Positions 16,579-25,190 of a stretch of 64,000 nt of DNA are shown piece by piece. The notes under the pieces were generated by a model. It saw only the letters and a program-made list of their open reading frames with translations. It was not told the origin of the DNA and searched no databases. The position numbers and the translations under genes are program-made. Source of the DNA: Prochlorococcus sp. AG-409-J16 (GTDB taxonomy: Bacteria > Cyanobacteriota > Cyanobacteriia > PCC-6307 > Cyanobiaceae); the NCBI GenBank assembly GCA_003215655.1, contig QCKB01000008.1, forward strand, positions 1 to 64,000, read 5' to 3'. How positions within the stretch are numbered: position 1 is the first letter of the stretch; the number at the start of each line of letters is the position of its first letter.

Positions 16579-16908
16579 TTAGGATAATGCTTGGCTTTTA
16601 AGCATCATCTGCGATAAGAGCCCTTGAGGCCCTACAGATAACTCCCTTAATAAACTCAGAAGGCCTACCCATATGACAGGTGTGACATCAACGCCACCTA
16701 TAGGGGCAACAACTCTCCGTGAAATTGTCAAAATAGATTCTGTTGGCCAGATAACTAATGGCCATAAACCATTGCTGTGATTGACCTGTGGATACCAAGA
16801 GAGGATGATTCTTACCAAAAACGCAAAGGTCCAAAGTCCAAGAAATAAGCCAACTAACAGGTGCATCGTTGGCAACCCTTTCATCAAGATTGGCGTCACA
16901 AAGCTCAA
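16579..16908 (-). CDS. YggT-family (Ycf19-like) membrane protein
   Basis: 109 residues with two hydrophobic stretches (about 14-36 and 74-91). The YggT signature is visible as FLVRIILSWYPQ and the following W-P-x-x-x-x-x-T-P-type region (here IWPTESILTISRRVVAPIGGVDVTPVIWVGLL). YggT/Ycf19/CCB3 relatives function in membrane-complex assembly such as cytochrome b6f haem attachment or thylakoid organisation. Convergent with accC (about 20 bases apart) and divergent from psbX, a gene order I associate with picocyanobacteria. Confidence 0.85.
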   Translation of the reverse strand: MSFVTPILMKGLPTMHLLVGLFLGLWTFAFLVRIILSWYPQVNHSNGLWPLVIWPTESILTISRRVVAPIGGVDVTPVIWVGLLSLLRELSVGPQGLLSQMMLKSQALS

Positions 16909-16985
16909 AGCATCAACCCCATCATCGTAGAAAAGTGCTCAACATCATTACAATCAATGCAGTCTTGCATCAGTCAGCATCTGTT

Positions 16986-17108
16986 ATGACATCTTCAGCC
17001 GTAAATCTGATACTGAGCCTTCTTGGTGCGGCGGTTTTCATTGTTACACCAGCCGCATTTGCTCTTATTTGGGTCAGCCAGAAAGACCAGGTGGCAAGGG
17101 GACGCTAA
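16986..17108 (+). CDS. psbX: Photosystem II reaction centre protein PsbX
   Basis: 40 residues: short polar N terminus (MTSSAVN), one transmembrane helix (about 8-29), then the diagnostic cytoplasmic end LIWVSQKDQVARGR, which matches the SQ-K/R-D-x-V-x-R end of PsbX. It is a low-mass intrinsic PSII subunit near the Qb side and cytochrome b559. It lies upstream of ycf66 on the same strand and opposite to yggT. A longer frame exists upstream but includes an improbable basic extension. Confidence 0.88.
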   Translation: MTSSAVNLILSLLGAAVFIVTPAAFALIWVSQKDQVARGR

Positions 17109-17191
17109 CCATTATTTAACTAACTTCGTAAACTGATTAAGTAAGGGCTTTTTCAAAAGCCTTTTCTCCGATCGTTTAAGGGGGCCCAACT

Positions 17192-18193
17192 TTGGTCAAT
17201 GCCAGTCTCAACTGGGCCAGCATTGTGGGCATTGCGCTTGCAGTATGTGGCGCAGGTCTGTATTTCATGCGTAGTTTCAAGCCAGCATTAGCACGTGATT
17301 ACGACGTCTTTTTTGCTGCAATTGGCTTGCTATGTGGAGGAATTCTCTTCTTCCAGGGTTGGCGCCTAGATCCAATTTTGCAGTTTGGTCAGTTCTTGTT
17401 AGCTGGCACTACTGTCTTTTTCGCCTATGAGAGTGTTCGTTTGCGTGGTGTAGCGACAGATCAAGCTCGTCGTTCTTCATATTTTGATGATGATTCCCCA
17501 TCACCTAATCGCATGCCTGGGGGCGGCGAGAAAAGAGGTTGGGAAGATTCGTATGATCAATTTGAAGAACCTCAAGAATTTAGGCGCCGTTTTTCTGGTC
17601 AAGATAATTTTGAGAATGATCGTTCTGAAGAAGATTTTTATCGACCACGGCGTACTTCAAGAGCTGCTATCCCTGAAGAGGCAGCAAGCCGAAGAAGAAG
17701 AGTTAGGAGTGAAAGTGAATCTGAATCATGGAGGCAAAATTCAGAAAGGCAGCGCAGGATGGCAAGATTTGGCCAAAGCCAGGATCAAAATGAGAATTCT
17801 CCTCAATTTGGAGAACGTCGTACTCTTCGTGAAGACCAACGTCGAGGCAGTCGCCCATCAGTCAATCGGCAGTCAACTCGTAGAAACAACCCTATAGGAA
17901 GAGACTCAAGGGACTCCATCCCAGCAAGGAGATTTGGTTCATCTAGTGGGACAGTTGGAAACCCTAAGGGAACACCAATGCGTCCTATAGAGCCAGAAGA
18001 TGCTTCTTTTGCTCCTTCTAGATCACGCACTGGAGCTGGGTCCAGACCCCCTATGGGCATGGATCAAGGCAAGTCCGACTTGAGAGTTCGGAAAGAATCT
18101 CAACCTTCTAATGATTCACCTACTCCTCGTAAGGATTCTTCTAGACCTAAGAGTTCTAGGCCTAGAGACAATAGTTCTCGCTTTGATGATTAA
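17192..18193 (+). CDS. ycf66: Ycf66-family protein with long charged tail
   Basis: 333 residues. The N-terminal ~90 residues form the Ycf66 domain: two or three hydrophobic helices (VGIALAVCGAGLYFMRSF, FFAAIGLLCGGILFF) and the family motif FFQGWRLDPILQFGQFLLAGTTVFFAYES. The remaining 240 residues are Arg/Ser/Asp/Pro-rich, clearly disordered, and unlike the folded part. Ycf66 proteins are cyanobacterial/chloroplast membrane proteins of unknown role. TTG start (VNASLNWASIVG). Co-oriented with psbX. Confidence 0.9.
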   Translation: MVNASLNWASIVGIALAVCGAGLYFMRSFKPALARDYDVFFAAIGLLCGGILFFQGWRLDPILQFGQFLLAGTTVFFAYESVRLRGVATDQARRSSYFDDDSPSPNRMPGGGEKRGWEDSYDQFEEPQEFRRRFSGQDNFENDRSEEDFYRPRRTSRAAIPEEAASRRRRVRSESESESWRQNSERQRRMARFGQSQDQNENSPQFGERRTLREDQRRGSRPSVNRQSTRRNNPIGRDSRDSIPARRFGSSSGTVGNPKGTPMRPIEPEDASFAPSRSRTGAGSRPPMGMDQGKSDLRVRKESQPSNDSPTPRKDSSRPKSSRPRDNSSRFDD

Positions 18194-18218
18194 TAAGAGT
18201 CGCTAAAAATTAAATACC

Positions 18219-18464
18219 TTATGGCCAAAGACCAGCCCAATGAAGAAAAGCATCTTTACTAAGTGCTTCTATTAATAAGACCGCGGCAAAACCAATCATT
18301 GCAAAACGTCCATTAACTCTTTCGGCGTAAGCACTCCATCCAAAAGCTGGTAAGTCTTTAGTAGTGGCACTTGTAGAAGGAATTGGAGATTCGTTGTTTG
18401 TATTACCTTCGGCTGCCTTTTGGGCTTCCTCTTCACCTAAGCGGGGTTCATTGGCTTCAGTCAT
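18219..18464 (-). CDS. hli: High-light-inducible protein (HLIP), longer type
   Basis: 81 residues: an acidic, low-complexity N terminus, then the single-helix chlorophyll-binding LHC motif AYAERVNGRFAMIGFAAVLLIEAL (about residues 46-69; ExxNGRxAMIGF with the Glu/Asn/Arg ligands). HLIPs bind chlorophyll and carotenoid and protect photosystems or their assembly intermediates. It is 10 bases from the ABC transporter gene on the same strand and may be cotranscribed with it. Expression is likely stress-responsive, though no promoter motif was identified. Confidence 0.93.
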   Translation of the reverse strand: MTEANEPRLGEEEAQKAAEGNTNNESPIPSTSATTKDLPAFGWSAYAERVNGRFAMIGFAAVLLIEALSKDAFLHWAGLWP

Positions 18465-18473
18465 CTAAAAATC

Positions 18474-20459
18474 TCAGGTTTTTTCAAAGTCATAGCTGGC
18501 AGTTGGAACAAGGCGCCATTGCCCGTCTCCAATTAGTTGTAGAACGGAACTATGAAATTCTATAAGGGTTGGACGATGCCCAACACTTATAACAGCTAGA
18601 TCTCGCTTCTTGAGAAGGTTATAAAGATGTTTCTCAGTTGAAACATCCAGCGCACTAGTTGCTTCGTCTAGGACAGCAAATCTTGGAGAATTTAGAAGCA
18701 ACCGGCCAAATCCCAATCTTTGTTGCTCTCCTAAGGAAAGAATCCTTGGCCAATCTTGTTTGACATCAAGGTCTGGATATCGTTGAACAAACTCATGAAG
18801 GTTAACTTCATCAAGTACAGCCCTAAGCTGATCATCACTAAATCGGCTTTGTTCCGTTGGGTAACAAAGCTGTTCGCGAAGGGACCCTAAAAGCATGTAT
18901 GGCTTTTGTGGTATGAATAATAATTCACCAGTTTTTGGCCTCTGAATACTTCCTTTGAGCGGCTTCCATAGCCCACTGATCATTCGCAATAAAGATGTTT
19001 TTCCGCAACCAGAAGGACCAACAACAAGCAATCTATCAGTCTCTTCAACATTAAGAGATAAGTCTTTCACTATTACCTGACTATTGTCAGGAGGATATAA
19101 ATCAACTCCGTTAATTAGAATCGATCTTTTATTTATAAGTGTTAAATCTTGTGCAGGATTTTCTTTGCTAACTTGCTCAACTTTTGACTGAAAGCCTTCT
19201 AATCTGCTTATTCCTGCTGTGAACTTAGCAAGTTCTTCAATTTGATTAACTATGAAAAATAGAGAACTTTCGACCATGCCAAATGCGAAGTTAGCTTGAA
19301 CAAAACTTCCGTAATCAATTTTAGATGTGAAGTATGGTGCTGCAAGGATTAAATATGGGAAAAAGTTTCCGGCATATCCAATAGATCGGCGCATTACATC
19401 AATAATTACTCTCCAAATAATTAATAGGTTGTAGTTAAAAACTACCGATCCGAGCCTTCTTTTTGTTTCTGCTAACTCTGGCTTTTCACCAGAGTAGAAA
19501 GCTATTGATTCGGCATTATCTCTAATATGGACCAGTCCATATCTAAAGTCTGCTTCATAACGTAATTGATCGAAATCAATTTTAACTAGCCTTTTAAAGG
19601 CTACTAGAAGAATTGCGGTAGCGAAACATGCATAACCGAAAAGAGAAAAAGTCAGATTTCTACTTATTCCCCATAGAATAGTTATAAAAAGGAAAAATGT
19701 TAATAAGGCATCGAATATTCCAATTGTAAAATTTAAACTCTGAATAGTAAATGCTCTTGTATCATCTGTTATTCGCTGGTCTGGGTTGTCAACATCTGTT
19801 TCTTGCTCTTCATTAGGGTTGAGTACATAATAAGCTCGATTATTCATGTAATCAGATAAAAGGCTATTTGAGAGCCACTCTCTCCAAATTATCCCTAGCT
19901 TTAGGGTGAAAAAGATCTGTGATACACGTATAGGCAGTGCTATTACAAAACAACAGGCATAGATAATAAGAATTTTTTGAAAGTTATCGACTTCTTTGGA
20001 TACAAGTGCATTGGTAAGGTCTCTTGCAATGAAACTAATACCTGCATTAATGCCATTAACAGTTAGTAGCATTAAGACAATTACACCAAGTATTAGCCAA
20101 TGAAGCCAACGTTTATTTCTAAGTTGTTGACGAAGGCTGAAGAAACTGCATGCCCCAATTAAGAAAAGAGTCGAAAACCCAAACCCCCACCAACTATTCC
20201 AGATTAAGTCGATTTTGTCTGAAACTCCACCAAAATACTTTTCAGTTAGAGCAGGTTGGAATTGAGAAGCAACTTCTATTAATCCCGTTAGGGATATCAA
20301 TACAACTCCTCCAACGCAGAAAAGCAGAGATATTAATAGCCAAATAAATTGCAATCCATTGGCTTGATCCAAAGGAAGGAAAAATGGTTGCGATAAACGC
20401 CGAAGTTTTCCTAATTGGCTACGAAGTCCCTTTTTGGACCCCTTCGTGGTGGATGTCAT
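18474..20459 (-). CDS. ABC transporter, fused permease and ATPase (SbmA/BacA-YddA type)
   Basis: 661 residues from the chosen start. About five or six membrane helices (residues ~40-420), with the ABCD/SbmA-family core motif NPDQRITDD (about residue 210) and the EAA-like segment around DQLRYEADFRYGLVHIRDNAESIAFY. The C-terminal ATPase has Walker A VVGPSGCGKTSLL, signature LSLGEQQRLGFGR and Walker B FAVLDEATSALD. Relatives are E. coli SbmA/YddA, mycobacterial vitamin/peptide transporters and peroxisomal ABCD. Substrate unknown. The ORF extends upstream to a TTG at 20519, but the ATG at 20459 (MTSTTKGSKKG) avoids overlapping the HIT gene. Confidence 0.88.
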   Translation of the reverse strand: MTSTTKGSKKGLRSQLGKLRRLSQPFFLPLDQANGLQFIWLLISLLFCVGGVVLISLTGLIEVASQFQPALTEKYFGGVSDKIDLIWNSWWGFGFSTLFLIGACSFFSLRQQLRNKRWLHWLILGVIVLMLLTVNGINAGISFIARDLTNALVSKEVDNFQKILIIYACCFVIALPIRVSQIFFTLKLGIIWREWLSNSLLSDYMNNRAYYVLNPNEEQETDVDNPDQRITDDTRAFTIQSLNFTIGIFDALLTFFLFITILWGISRNLTFSLFGYACFATAILLVAFKRLVKIDFDQLRYEADFRYGLVHIRDNAESIAFYSGEKPELAETKRRLGSVVFNYNLLIIWRVIIDVMRRSIGYAGNFFPYLILAAPYFTSKIDYGSFVQANFAFGMVESSLFFIVNQIEELAKFTAGISRLEGFQSKVEQVSKENPAQDLTLINKRSILINGVDLYPPDNSQVIVKDLSLNVEETDRLLVVGPSGCGKTSLLRMISGLWKPLKGSIQRPKTGELLFIPQKPYMLLGSLREQLCYPTEQSRFSDDQLRAVLDEVNLHEFVQRYPDLDVKQDWPRILSLGEQQRLGFGRLLLNSPRFAVLDEATSALDVSTEKHLYNLLKKRDLAVISVGHRPTLIEFHSSVLQLIGDGQWRLVPTASYDFEKT

Positions 20460-20484
20460 TTCAATATTCTTGCTTGCTAATTGT

Positions 20485-20826
20485 TCATCCGGGAGGCCAA
20501 GCCAGGGGACGCCCACCAATTACATGGACGTGTAGGTGGAAGACCGTTTGCCCTGCTTCGCTACCAGTGTTCACTATCGTCCGCCAACTTTCAAGGCCTT
20601 CTTGATTAGCTACTTTTGCTGCAACTATAAGTAAATGCCCTAATAAGTCCTTATCCGCATCCTGCGCGGTTTTAAGGCTCTCTATAAATTTTCTTGGTAT
20701 CACAAGAATATGAATAGGGGCTTGGGGCTGAATATCGCGAAATGCTAAACACTTTTCATCGCTATAAACCTCATCACATTGAATGTTCCCACTAAGAATT
20801 TGACTAAAGACTGTTTCGTCAGTCAT
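20485..20826 (-). CDS. HIT-family nucleotide-binding protein (HINT-like)
   Basis: 113 residues, full-length HINT type. The catalytic histidine triad HLHVHVIGG is near residue 96, with PIHILVIPRKF and GQTVFH upstream as expected. HINT proteins hydrolyse purine phosphoramidates. Immediately upstream of the ABC transporter with 25 bases between, so likely cotranscribed. Start is the first ATG (MTDETVFSQIL). Confidence 0.93.
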   Translation of the reverse strand: MTDETVFSQILSGNIQCDEVYSDEKCLAFRDIQPQAPIHILVIPRKFIESLKTAQDADKDLLGHLLIVAAKVANQEGLESWRTIVNTGSEAGQTVFHLHVHVIGGRPLAWPPG

Positions 20827-21060
20827 AGAGATAAATCTGTTTGAAGGTTACTGTTGAGGATTGGGAGATGATTCTTCTTTAGTAAAGCATATTTTTAAAT
20901 AACTTTGCCTCTAGTTATTCAAGATCAAGGAGTAACTACAATAAATTTTTGCCACGAAAACGCAATATAAATATATTTACTATTTAAGAGCTTTAAGCAT
21001 CTTAAATGCTTTTATATTGTTTATTACGTGGAAAACTATATTTTATAGATATGGAAGTTT

Positions 21061-21204
21061 TCAATGATGCATCTTTTCTGGCTTTTCACTATATGGTTGT
21101 GGACCAATTGGAGGTGGCTGAAGCCTGCTTGAGCTAGGGTTCCCTAGTGTGAATTCGAGAGCTTCTGCAAGCCAGTTGCGAAGACTTTGTAGATTCTTGG
21201 CCAA
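21061..21204 (-). CDS. Short protein (47 aa) with Pro-rich C-terminal end
   Basis: A minus-strand frame starting at TTG, with an AGGAG ribosome site six bases upstream and a stop immediately before it, so the start is well fixed. The product has an amphipathic helix with NWLAEALEFTLG, then a proline-rich tail (LQPPPIGPQPYSEKPEK). The helix-plus-PPxIGxQPY design looks like a conserved short cyanobacterial protein, but no name comes to mind. It lies between HIT and def on the minus strand. Confidence 0.6.
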   Translation of the reverse strand: MAKNLQSLRNWLAEALEFTLGNPSSSRLQPPPIGPQPYSEKPEKMHH

Positions 21205-21308
21205 GGGGATCTCCTAGTGTATCTATCTTTAGTCTGTCAATAACTTTATTTTCGGCAACGAGTAATTTCACTGATTTATTTCTAAGTGTAGGTCCGTTTT
21301 AGTTTGGT

Positions 21309-21914
21309 TTAGGATTTAATCCGAACGTCTTTCTTGTCAAAGCCATGTTCTTCTAGTGCTCGACTGAGATCTTCTTGCTCATTAACTAAGTCGACGAAAA
21401 GAACACCATTTAGATGATCCATTTCATGTTGAATGCAACGAGCAAGTAAGCCATCTGCTTTCATTTTTTTTGGTCGACCCATTTCATCTCTATAACTGAG
21501 GTTGATAGAAGAAGGTCTGATTACATTGAGATATACCCCTGGAATGCTCAGGCAGCCTTCTTCGTATGTGTCCAAAGTTGCACTACAGCTAGTGATTTCA
21601 GGATTTATTAACACTAATGGTGGAGTAGTAGGTGTTTCAAGATCTAAATCTATAACCAATAATTGCTTATGAATGCCTACTTGTGGAGCGGCAAGCCCAA
21701 TTCCTTTTGCGGAGTACATGCTTTGAAGCATGTCTTTTGCTAAATCACGTGTTTCCTCGTTAACCTTGCTGATTCTTCTGGCCTCTTGTCTCAAAACCTT
21801 ATCTCCAAGAGTATGAATCTCTAGGGGCGGGGTCTCAATCGGTTCTTTGCTGATGATGATTGATGACTTGGTCTTTTCTGCAGTACGTGCAAGCTGGGCA
21901 AAGCTTCGAGCCAA
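21309..21914 (-). CDS. def: Peptide deformylase
   Basis: 201 residues. Removes formyl from nascent chains. Three classical motifs are present: GIGLAAPQVG (I), EEGCLSIPG (II, with the metal-binding Cys) and HEMDHLNGVLFVD (III, the HExxH metal site). N-terminal ~30 residues form a polar extension typical of the cyanobacterial/plastid type 1B. The gene starts 62 bases from the divergent peptidase gene. Confidence 0.97.
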   Translation of the reverse strand: MARSFAQLARTAEKTKSSIIISKEPIETPPLEIHTLGDKVLRQEARRISKVNEETRDLAKDMLQSMYSAKGIGLAAPQVGIHKQLLVIDLDLETPTTPPLVLINPEITSCSATLDTYEEGCLSIPGVYLNVIRPSSINLSYRDEMGRPKKMKADGLLARCIQHEMDHLNGVLFVDLVNEQEDLSRALEEHGFDKKDVRIKS

Positions 21915-21976
21915 AAAGAATCCTCTTCTTTATTGGAATGATTCTATGCAAAGTAATCAACTTTCTACAAGAAATT

Positions 21977-23938
21977 ATGCAATTTAATAGTCTTAATGAC
22001 GAAATTTGCCCTAAACCCTTTCAACCAATTACAGCTGCAGAAGCTTTAGGTCAAATACCAATCATTAAAGAACCTCGCTTAATTAATGATTGGGTTCTCT
22101 GGTTGGAGCAGCGACCCGAGGAGAAGGGTAGAACCACGTTAATGATTCGCGAATGGTGGCAACTAGAGCAAAAAGCAAAGGAACTTACTCCTGCACCAGC
22201 CAACCTTAGAACCCGTGTTCATGAATACGGAGGAGGGGCATGGACCGCTGAAGCTCAAGATAATTTGCTGTTATTGAGTTGGATTGATGACAGTAATGGC
22301 TGCCTTTGGATCCAATGGTGGGAAGGAATTAATGAACCTAAAAATGTGCAAAAAGGAATCCTTAGAGAATTGACAGATCCAATATGTCTTTCTTGTAAGG
22401 ACAGTTCTTCGCTGGCTGATGGATTATTAGATCTTCCTCGTAGGCGTTGGATAGGAGTGATGGAGAAAGATGGACGGGATTTTTTGGTTTCCTTTTCTCT
22501 TGACTCAGTAGAGCAATCACCAAAACTATTGCATGCACCCAAGGATTTTGTTGGGTATGCAACTTTGAGTCCCGATGGTGACTATTTGGCTTGGGTTGAA
22601 TGGCAACAACCTCAAATGCCATGGGATCAGAGCCAATTGTGGTTAGCTCGCATTAACGGTATAGGGGATTTAACGAGAAAGACTTTATTAATTGGAGGTA
22701 GTTCTAATCACTCAGATTCAATATCCGTTTTTCAGCCTCTTTGGTCGTCTAATGGAGATTTGATTGTCTCTGAGGACAGCTCAGGATGGTGGAACGTCAA
22801 GATAAGTAGGCAATTAGAACATGGAGATAAAGCAACTTCCTGGCATAGTCCTTGGCCAATGTTTGCAGAAACAGGGATGCCTCAATGGGTTTATGGAATG
22901 AGGACTTGTGCTTGGGATGGTAGGCAGCTTGTATCTGCGATTTGCAAAGAAGGTTGTTGGGGACTTTGTCTTCTTTTACCTGATGGAGGTGTTGAAGCGA
23001 TTGAACAACCTTTTGATGAAATTGCTGGCTTATATGCGAATAACGGTCGAGCAGTTGCGATAGCGAAGAACTCAACTACTCAAATAGGGATATTGGAGAT
23101 TGATTTAAATCTAAAAAAGTGGAAACACGCACCATTTAAACAAGCATCTTTAGAGAAAAATCAAATTAGTATTCCTGAATCATTTTGGTTTGATGGCTAT
23201 CAGGGCAAATTAACTCATGCTTGGTATTACCCTCCTAGAAATAGTGAAAAAGAAGCTTCTCCTCTTTTAGTCAAAAGTCATAGTGGACCAACAAGTATGG
23301 CTGGTCGAGGCCTGAATCTAGGTATTCAATTTTGGACATCAAGGGGATGGGGAGTTGTCGACGTTAACTATGGAGGGTCTACAGGTTTTGGTAGATCGTA
23401 TAGGGATAGGCTTGATTCTGGATGGGGAATGGTAGACGTTCATGATTGTGCAGAAGCAGCAAAGTGTCTTATTTCAGCTGGTAAGGCAGATCCAAGACAT
23501 ATTGCTATCGAAGGAGGAAGTGCAGGAGGTTTTACAACCTTGGCTTGCTTGTGTTTTACGGATGTTTTTCGTGTTGGCGCATGTCGGTATGCCGTTAGTG
23601 ATTTATCGGCGATGGCCAAAGAGACCCATCGATTTGAAGAAAGATATCTTGAAAAGCTTGTAGGACCATGGCCTCAAGAACATAGGCGGTACAAGACAAG
23701 ATCACCTTTACTGAATGCAGATAAAATTAGCTGCCCAGTAATTTTTTTTCAGGGCATGAAGGACAAAGTAGTGTTGCCTCAGCAAACACAAAGCATGGCA
23801 AATGAATTAAGAGCGAATCAAATTCCAGTAGAGGTCCATATGTTTCCTGAGGAAGGCCATGGATTTCGAGATAGACAAGTCAAGATAAAGGTTCTTGAGG
23901 AGACTGAGAAATTTTTCATTAAGCATTTAGGCCTTTAG
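21977..23938 (+). CDS. S9-family prolyl oligopeptidase-like peptidase
   Basis: About 653 residues: an N-terminal beta-propeller part (to about residue 400) and a C-terminal alpha/beta-hydrolase catalytic domain. Nucleophile elbow IEGGSAGGFTTLA carries the serine; MKDKVVLPQQTQSM the aspartate; FPEEGHGFRD the histidine. It likely trims short peptides in the cytoplasm, since no clear signal peptide is seen at the chosen start. Upstream ATGs at 21860 and 21938 are in frame, but the first would overlap def; MQFNSLNDE at 21977 looks best. The end overlaps the convergent sufS by 4 bases. Confidence 0.9.
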   Translation: MQFNSLNDEICPKPFQPITAAEALGQIPIIKEPRLINDWVLWLEQRPEEKGRTTLMIREWWQLEQKAKELTPAPANLRTRVHEYGGGAWTAEAQDNLLLLSWIDDSNGCLWIQWWEGINEPKNVQKGILRELTDPICLSCKDSSSLADGLLDLPRRRWIGVMEKDGRDFLVSFSLDSVEQSPKLLHAPKDFVGYATLSPDGDYLAWVEWQQPQMPWDQSQLWLARINGIGDLTRKTLLIGGSSNHSDSISVFQPLWSSNGDLIVSEDSSGWWNVKISRQLEHGDKATSWHSPWPMFAETGMPQWVYGMRTCAWDGRQLVSAICKEGCWGLCLLLPDGGVEAIEQPFDEIAGLYANNGRAVAIAKNSTTQIGILEIDLNLKKWKHAPFKQASLEKNQISIPESFWFDGYQGKLTHAWYYPPRNSEKEASPLLVKSHSGPTSMAGRGLNLGIQFWTSRGWGVVDVNYGGSTGFGRSYRDRLDSGWGMVDVHDCAEAAKCLISAGKADPRHIAIEGGSAGGFTTLACLCFTDVFRVGACRYAVSDLSAMAKETHRFEERYLEKLVGPWPQEHRRYKTRSPLLNADKISCPVIFFQGMKDKVVLPQQTQSMANELRANQIPVEVHMFPEEGHGFRDRQVKIKVLEETEKFFIKHLGL

Positions 23939-25179
23939 CTGTTTCTTCGCAGAAAAGAGATTGCTGAAACTAGCTCTTCTAGAAAGCGGTCAAGTTCTTC
24001 TTTTGTGCTAATAAAACTTAAGCTTGCTCTTGCAGTGGAGCTAAGGCCATAGTGCCGATGTAATGGTTGACAGCAGTGATGACCACTACGGATGCAGATA
24101 CCAACATCATCGAGAAGAGCGGCGATATCATTTGCATGAATAGCCTCAACATTGAAGGTGGCCAAAGCACCACGCTCTAATTGATCGCTTGGTGTTGGGC
24201 CAAGTACTTGAAGACCTTCGATTTTTTTGAGACCTTCAAACATATGTATGGTTAGTTCTTTTTCCCAACTGTGAATATTTTTCAAGCCCAGATTTTTAAT
24301 GTATTGCAGAGCTGTACCCATTGCAATGGATTCACCAATTGCTGGGGTTCCAGCCTCAAACTTATGAGGTAAATCTGCCCAGTTGCTGTGGTCGAGATAT
24401 ACATCCTGGATCATTTCTCCACCAGCTAAGAAAGGCGGCATTTCATTGAGCAAGCTTTCTCTGCCCCAAAGGAATCCAATCCCTGTAGGGCCACATACCT
24501 TATGAGAGGAGCCCACAAGGAAATCAATGCCTAAAGAATTGACGTTAATGTATCTATGGGCAAGGCTTTGACAGGCATCAAGTAAGACTAATGACGATTG
24601 TTTATGAGCTAAATCGACAACTTCTTCAATTGGATTACAGCAACCAAGAGTGTTGCTTATATGGACTAGGCCGACCAATTTCGTGCGCTTATTTAATTTG
24701 TTTTGAACATCCTTAAGGTCTAGTTCTCCGGTAGAGGTTAGTCCAGCGAAACGAAGAACACAGCCTGTCCTTTTAGCTAGTAGCTGCCAGGGAACGATAT
24801 TGCTGTGATGTTCCATTATTGTAAGAAGGATTTCATCACCTTCTTTGACGAGATTGTCGCCCCAAGAACGAGCAACGAGGTTGATTGCCTCACTAGCATT
24901 CCTCGTAAAGACAATTTCCTTTGTAGATGTAGCGCCAACAAAATTCGCTGTAATTTTTCTTGCTTCCTCAAAGGCTTCCGTAGCGCATACACTTAGTTGA
25001 TGTGCTCCACGGTGCACATTTGCGTTATAGGTAGCGTAGTAGTTAACAAGACTATCTATTACTTCTTGTGGCTTTTGACTTGTCGCGGCATGGTCTAGAT
25101 ATATGAGCGGTTGATCGCTAGAGCTTGATTTAGTAAGAATGGGGAAATCGTTTCTAGTTTGTTCGGCGAGACTTTGCAT
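23935..25179 (-). CDS. sufS: Cysteine desulfurase SufS
   Basis: 414 residues, group II desulfurase. PLP lysine in SSHKVCGPTGIGFLWG (about residue 226), with LTIMEHHSNIVPW and the active-site cysteine in RSGHHCCQPLHRHYG (about 360). It frees sulfur from cysteine for Fe-S cluster assembly and passes it on to the SufBCD scaffold. Last gene of the suf operon, 11 bases after sufD. No SufE is in the window. Confidence 0.96.
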   Translation of the reverse strand: MQSLAEQTRNDFPILTKSSSSDQPLIYLDHAATSQKPQEVIDSLVNYYATYNANVHRGAHQLSVCATEAFEEARKITANFVGATSTKEIVFTRNASEAINLVARSWGDNLVKEGDEILLTIMEHHSNIVPWQLLAKRTGCVLRFAGLTSTGELDLKDVQNKLNKRTKLVGLVHISNTLGCCNPIEEVVDLAHKQSSLVLLDACQSLAHRYINVNSLGIDFLVGSSHKVCGPTGIGFLWGRESLLNEMPPFLAGGEMIQDVYLDHSNWADLPHKFEAGTPAIGESIAMGTALQYIKNLGLKNIHSWEKELTIHMFEGLKKIEGLQVLGPTPSDQLERGALATFNVEAIHANDIAALLDDVGICIRSGHHCCQPLHRHYGLSSTARASLSFISTKEELDRFLEELVSAISFLRRNS

Positions 25180-25190
25180 TGTTTCAGGAA

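Noticed and set aside
18474-20519. Full-length reading of the ABC transporter from TTG at 20519
   Set aside because: It would overlap the HIT gene by 35 bases and add a Pro/Gly-rich stretch; ATG at 20459 is a better start.
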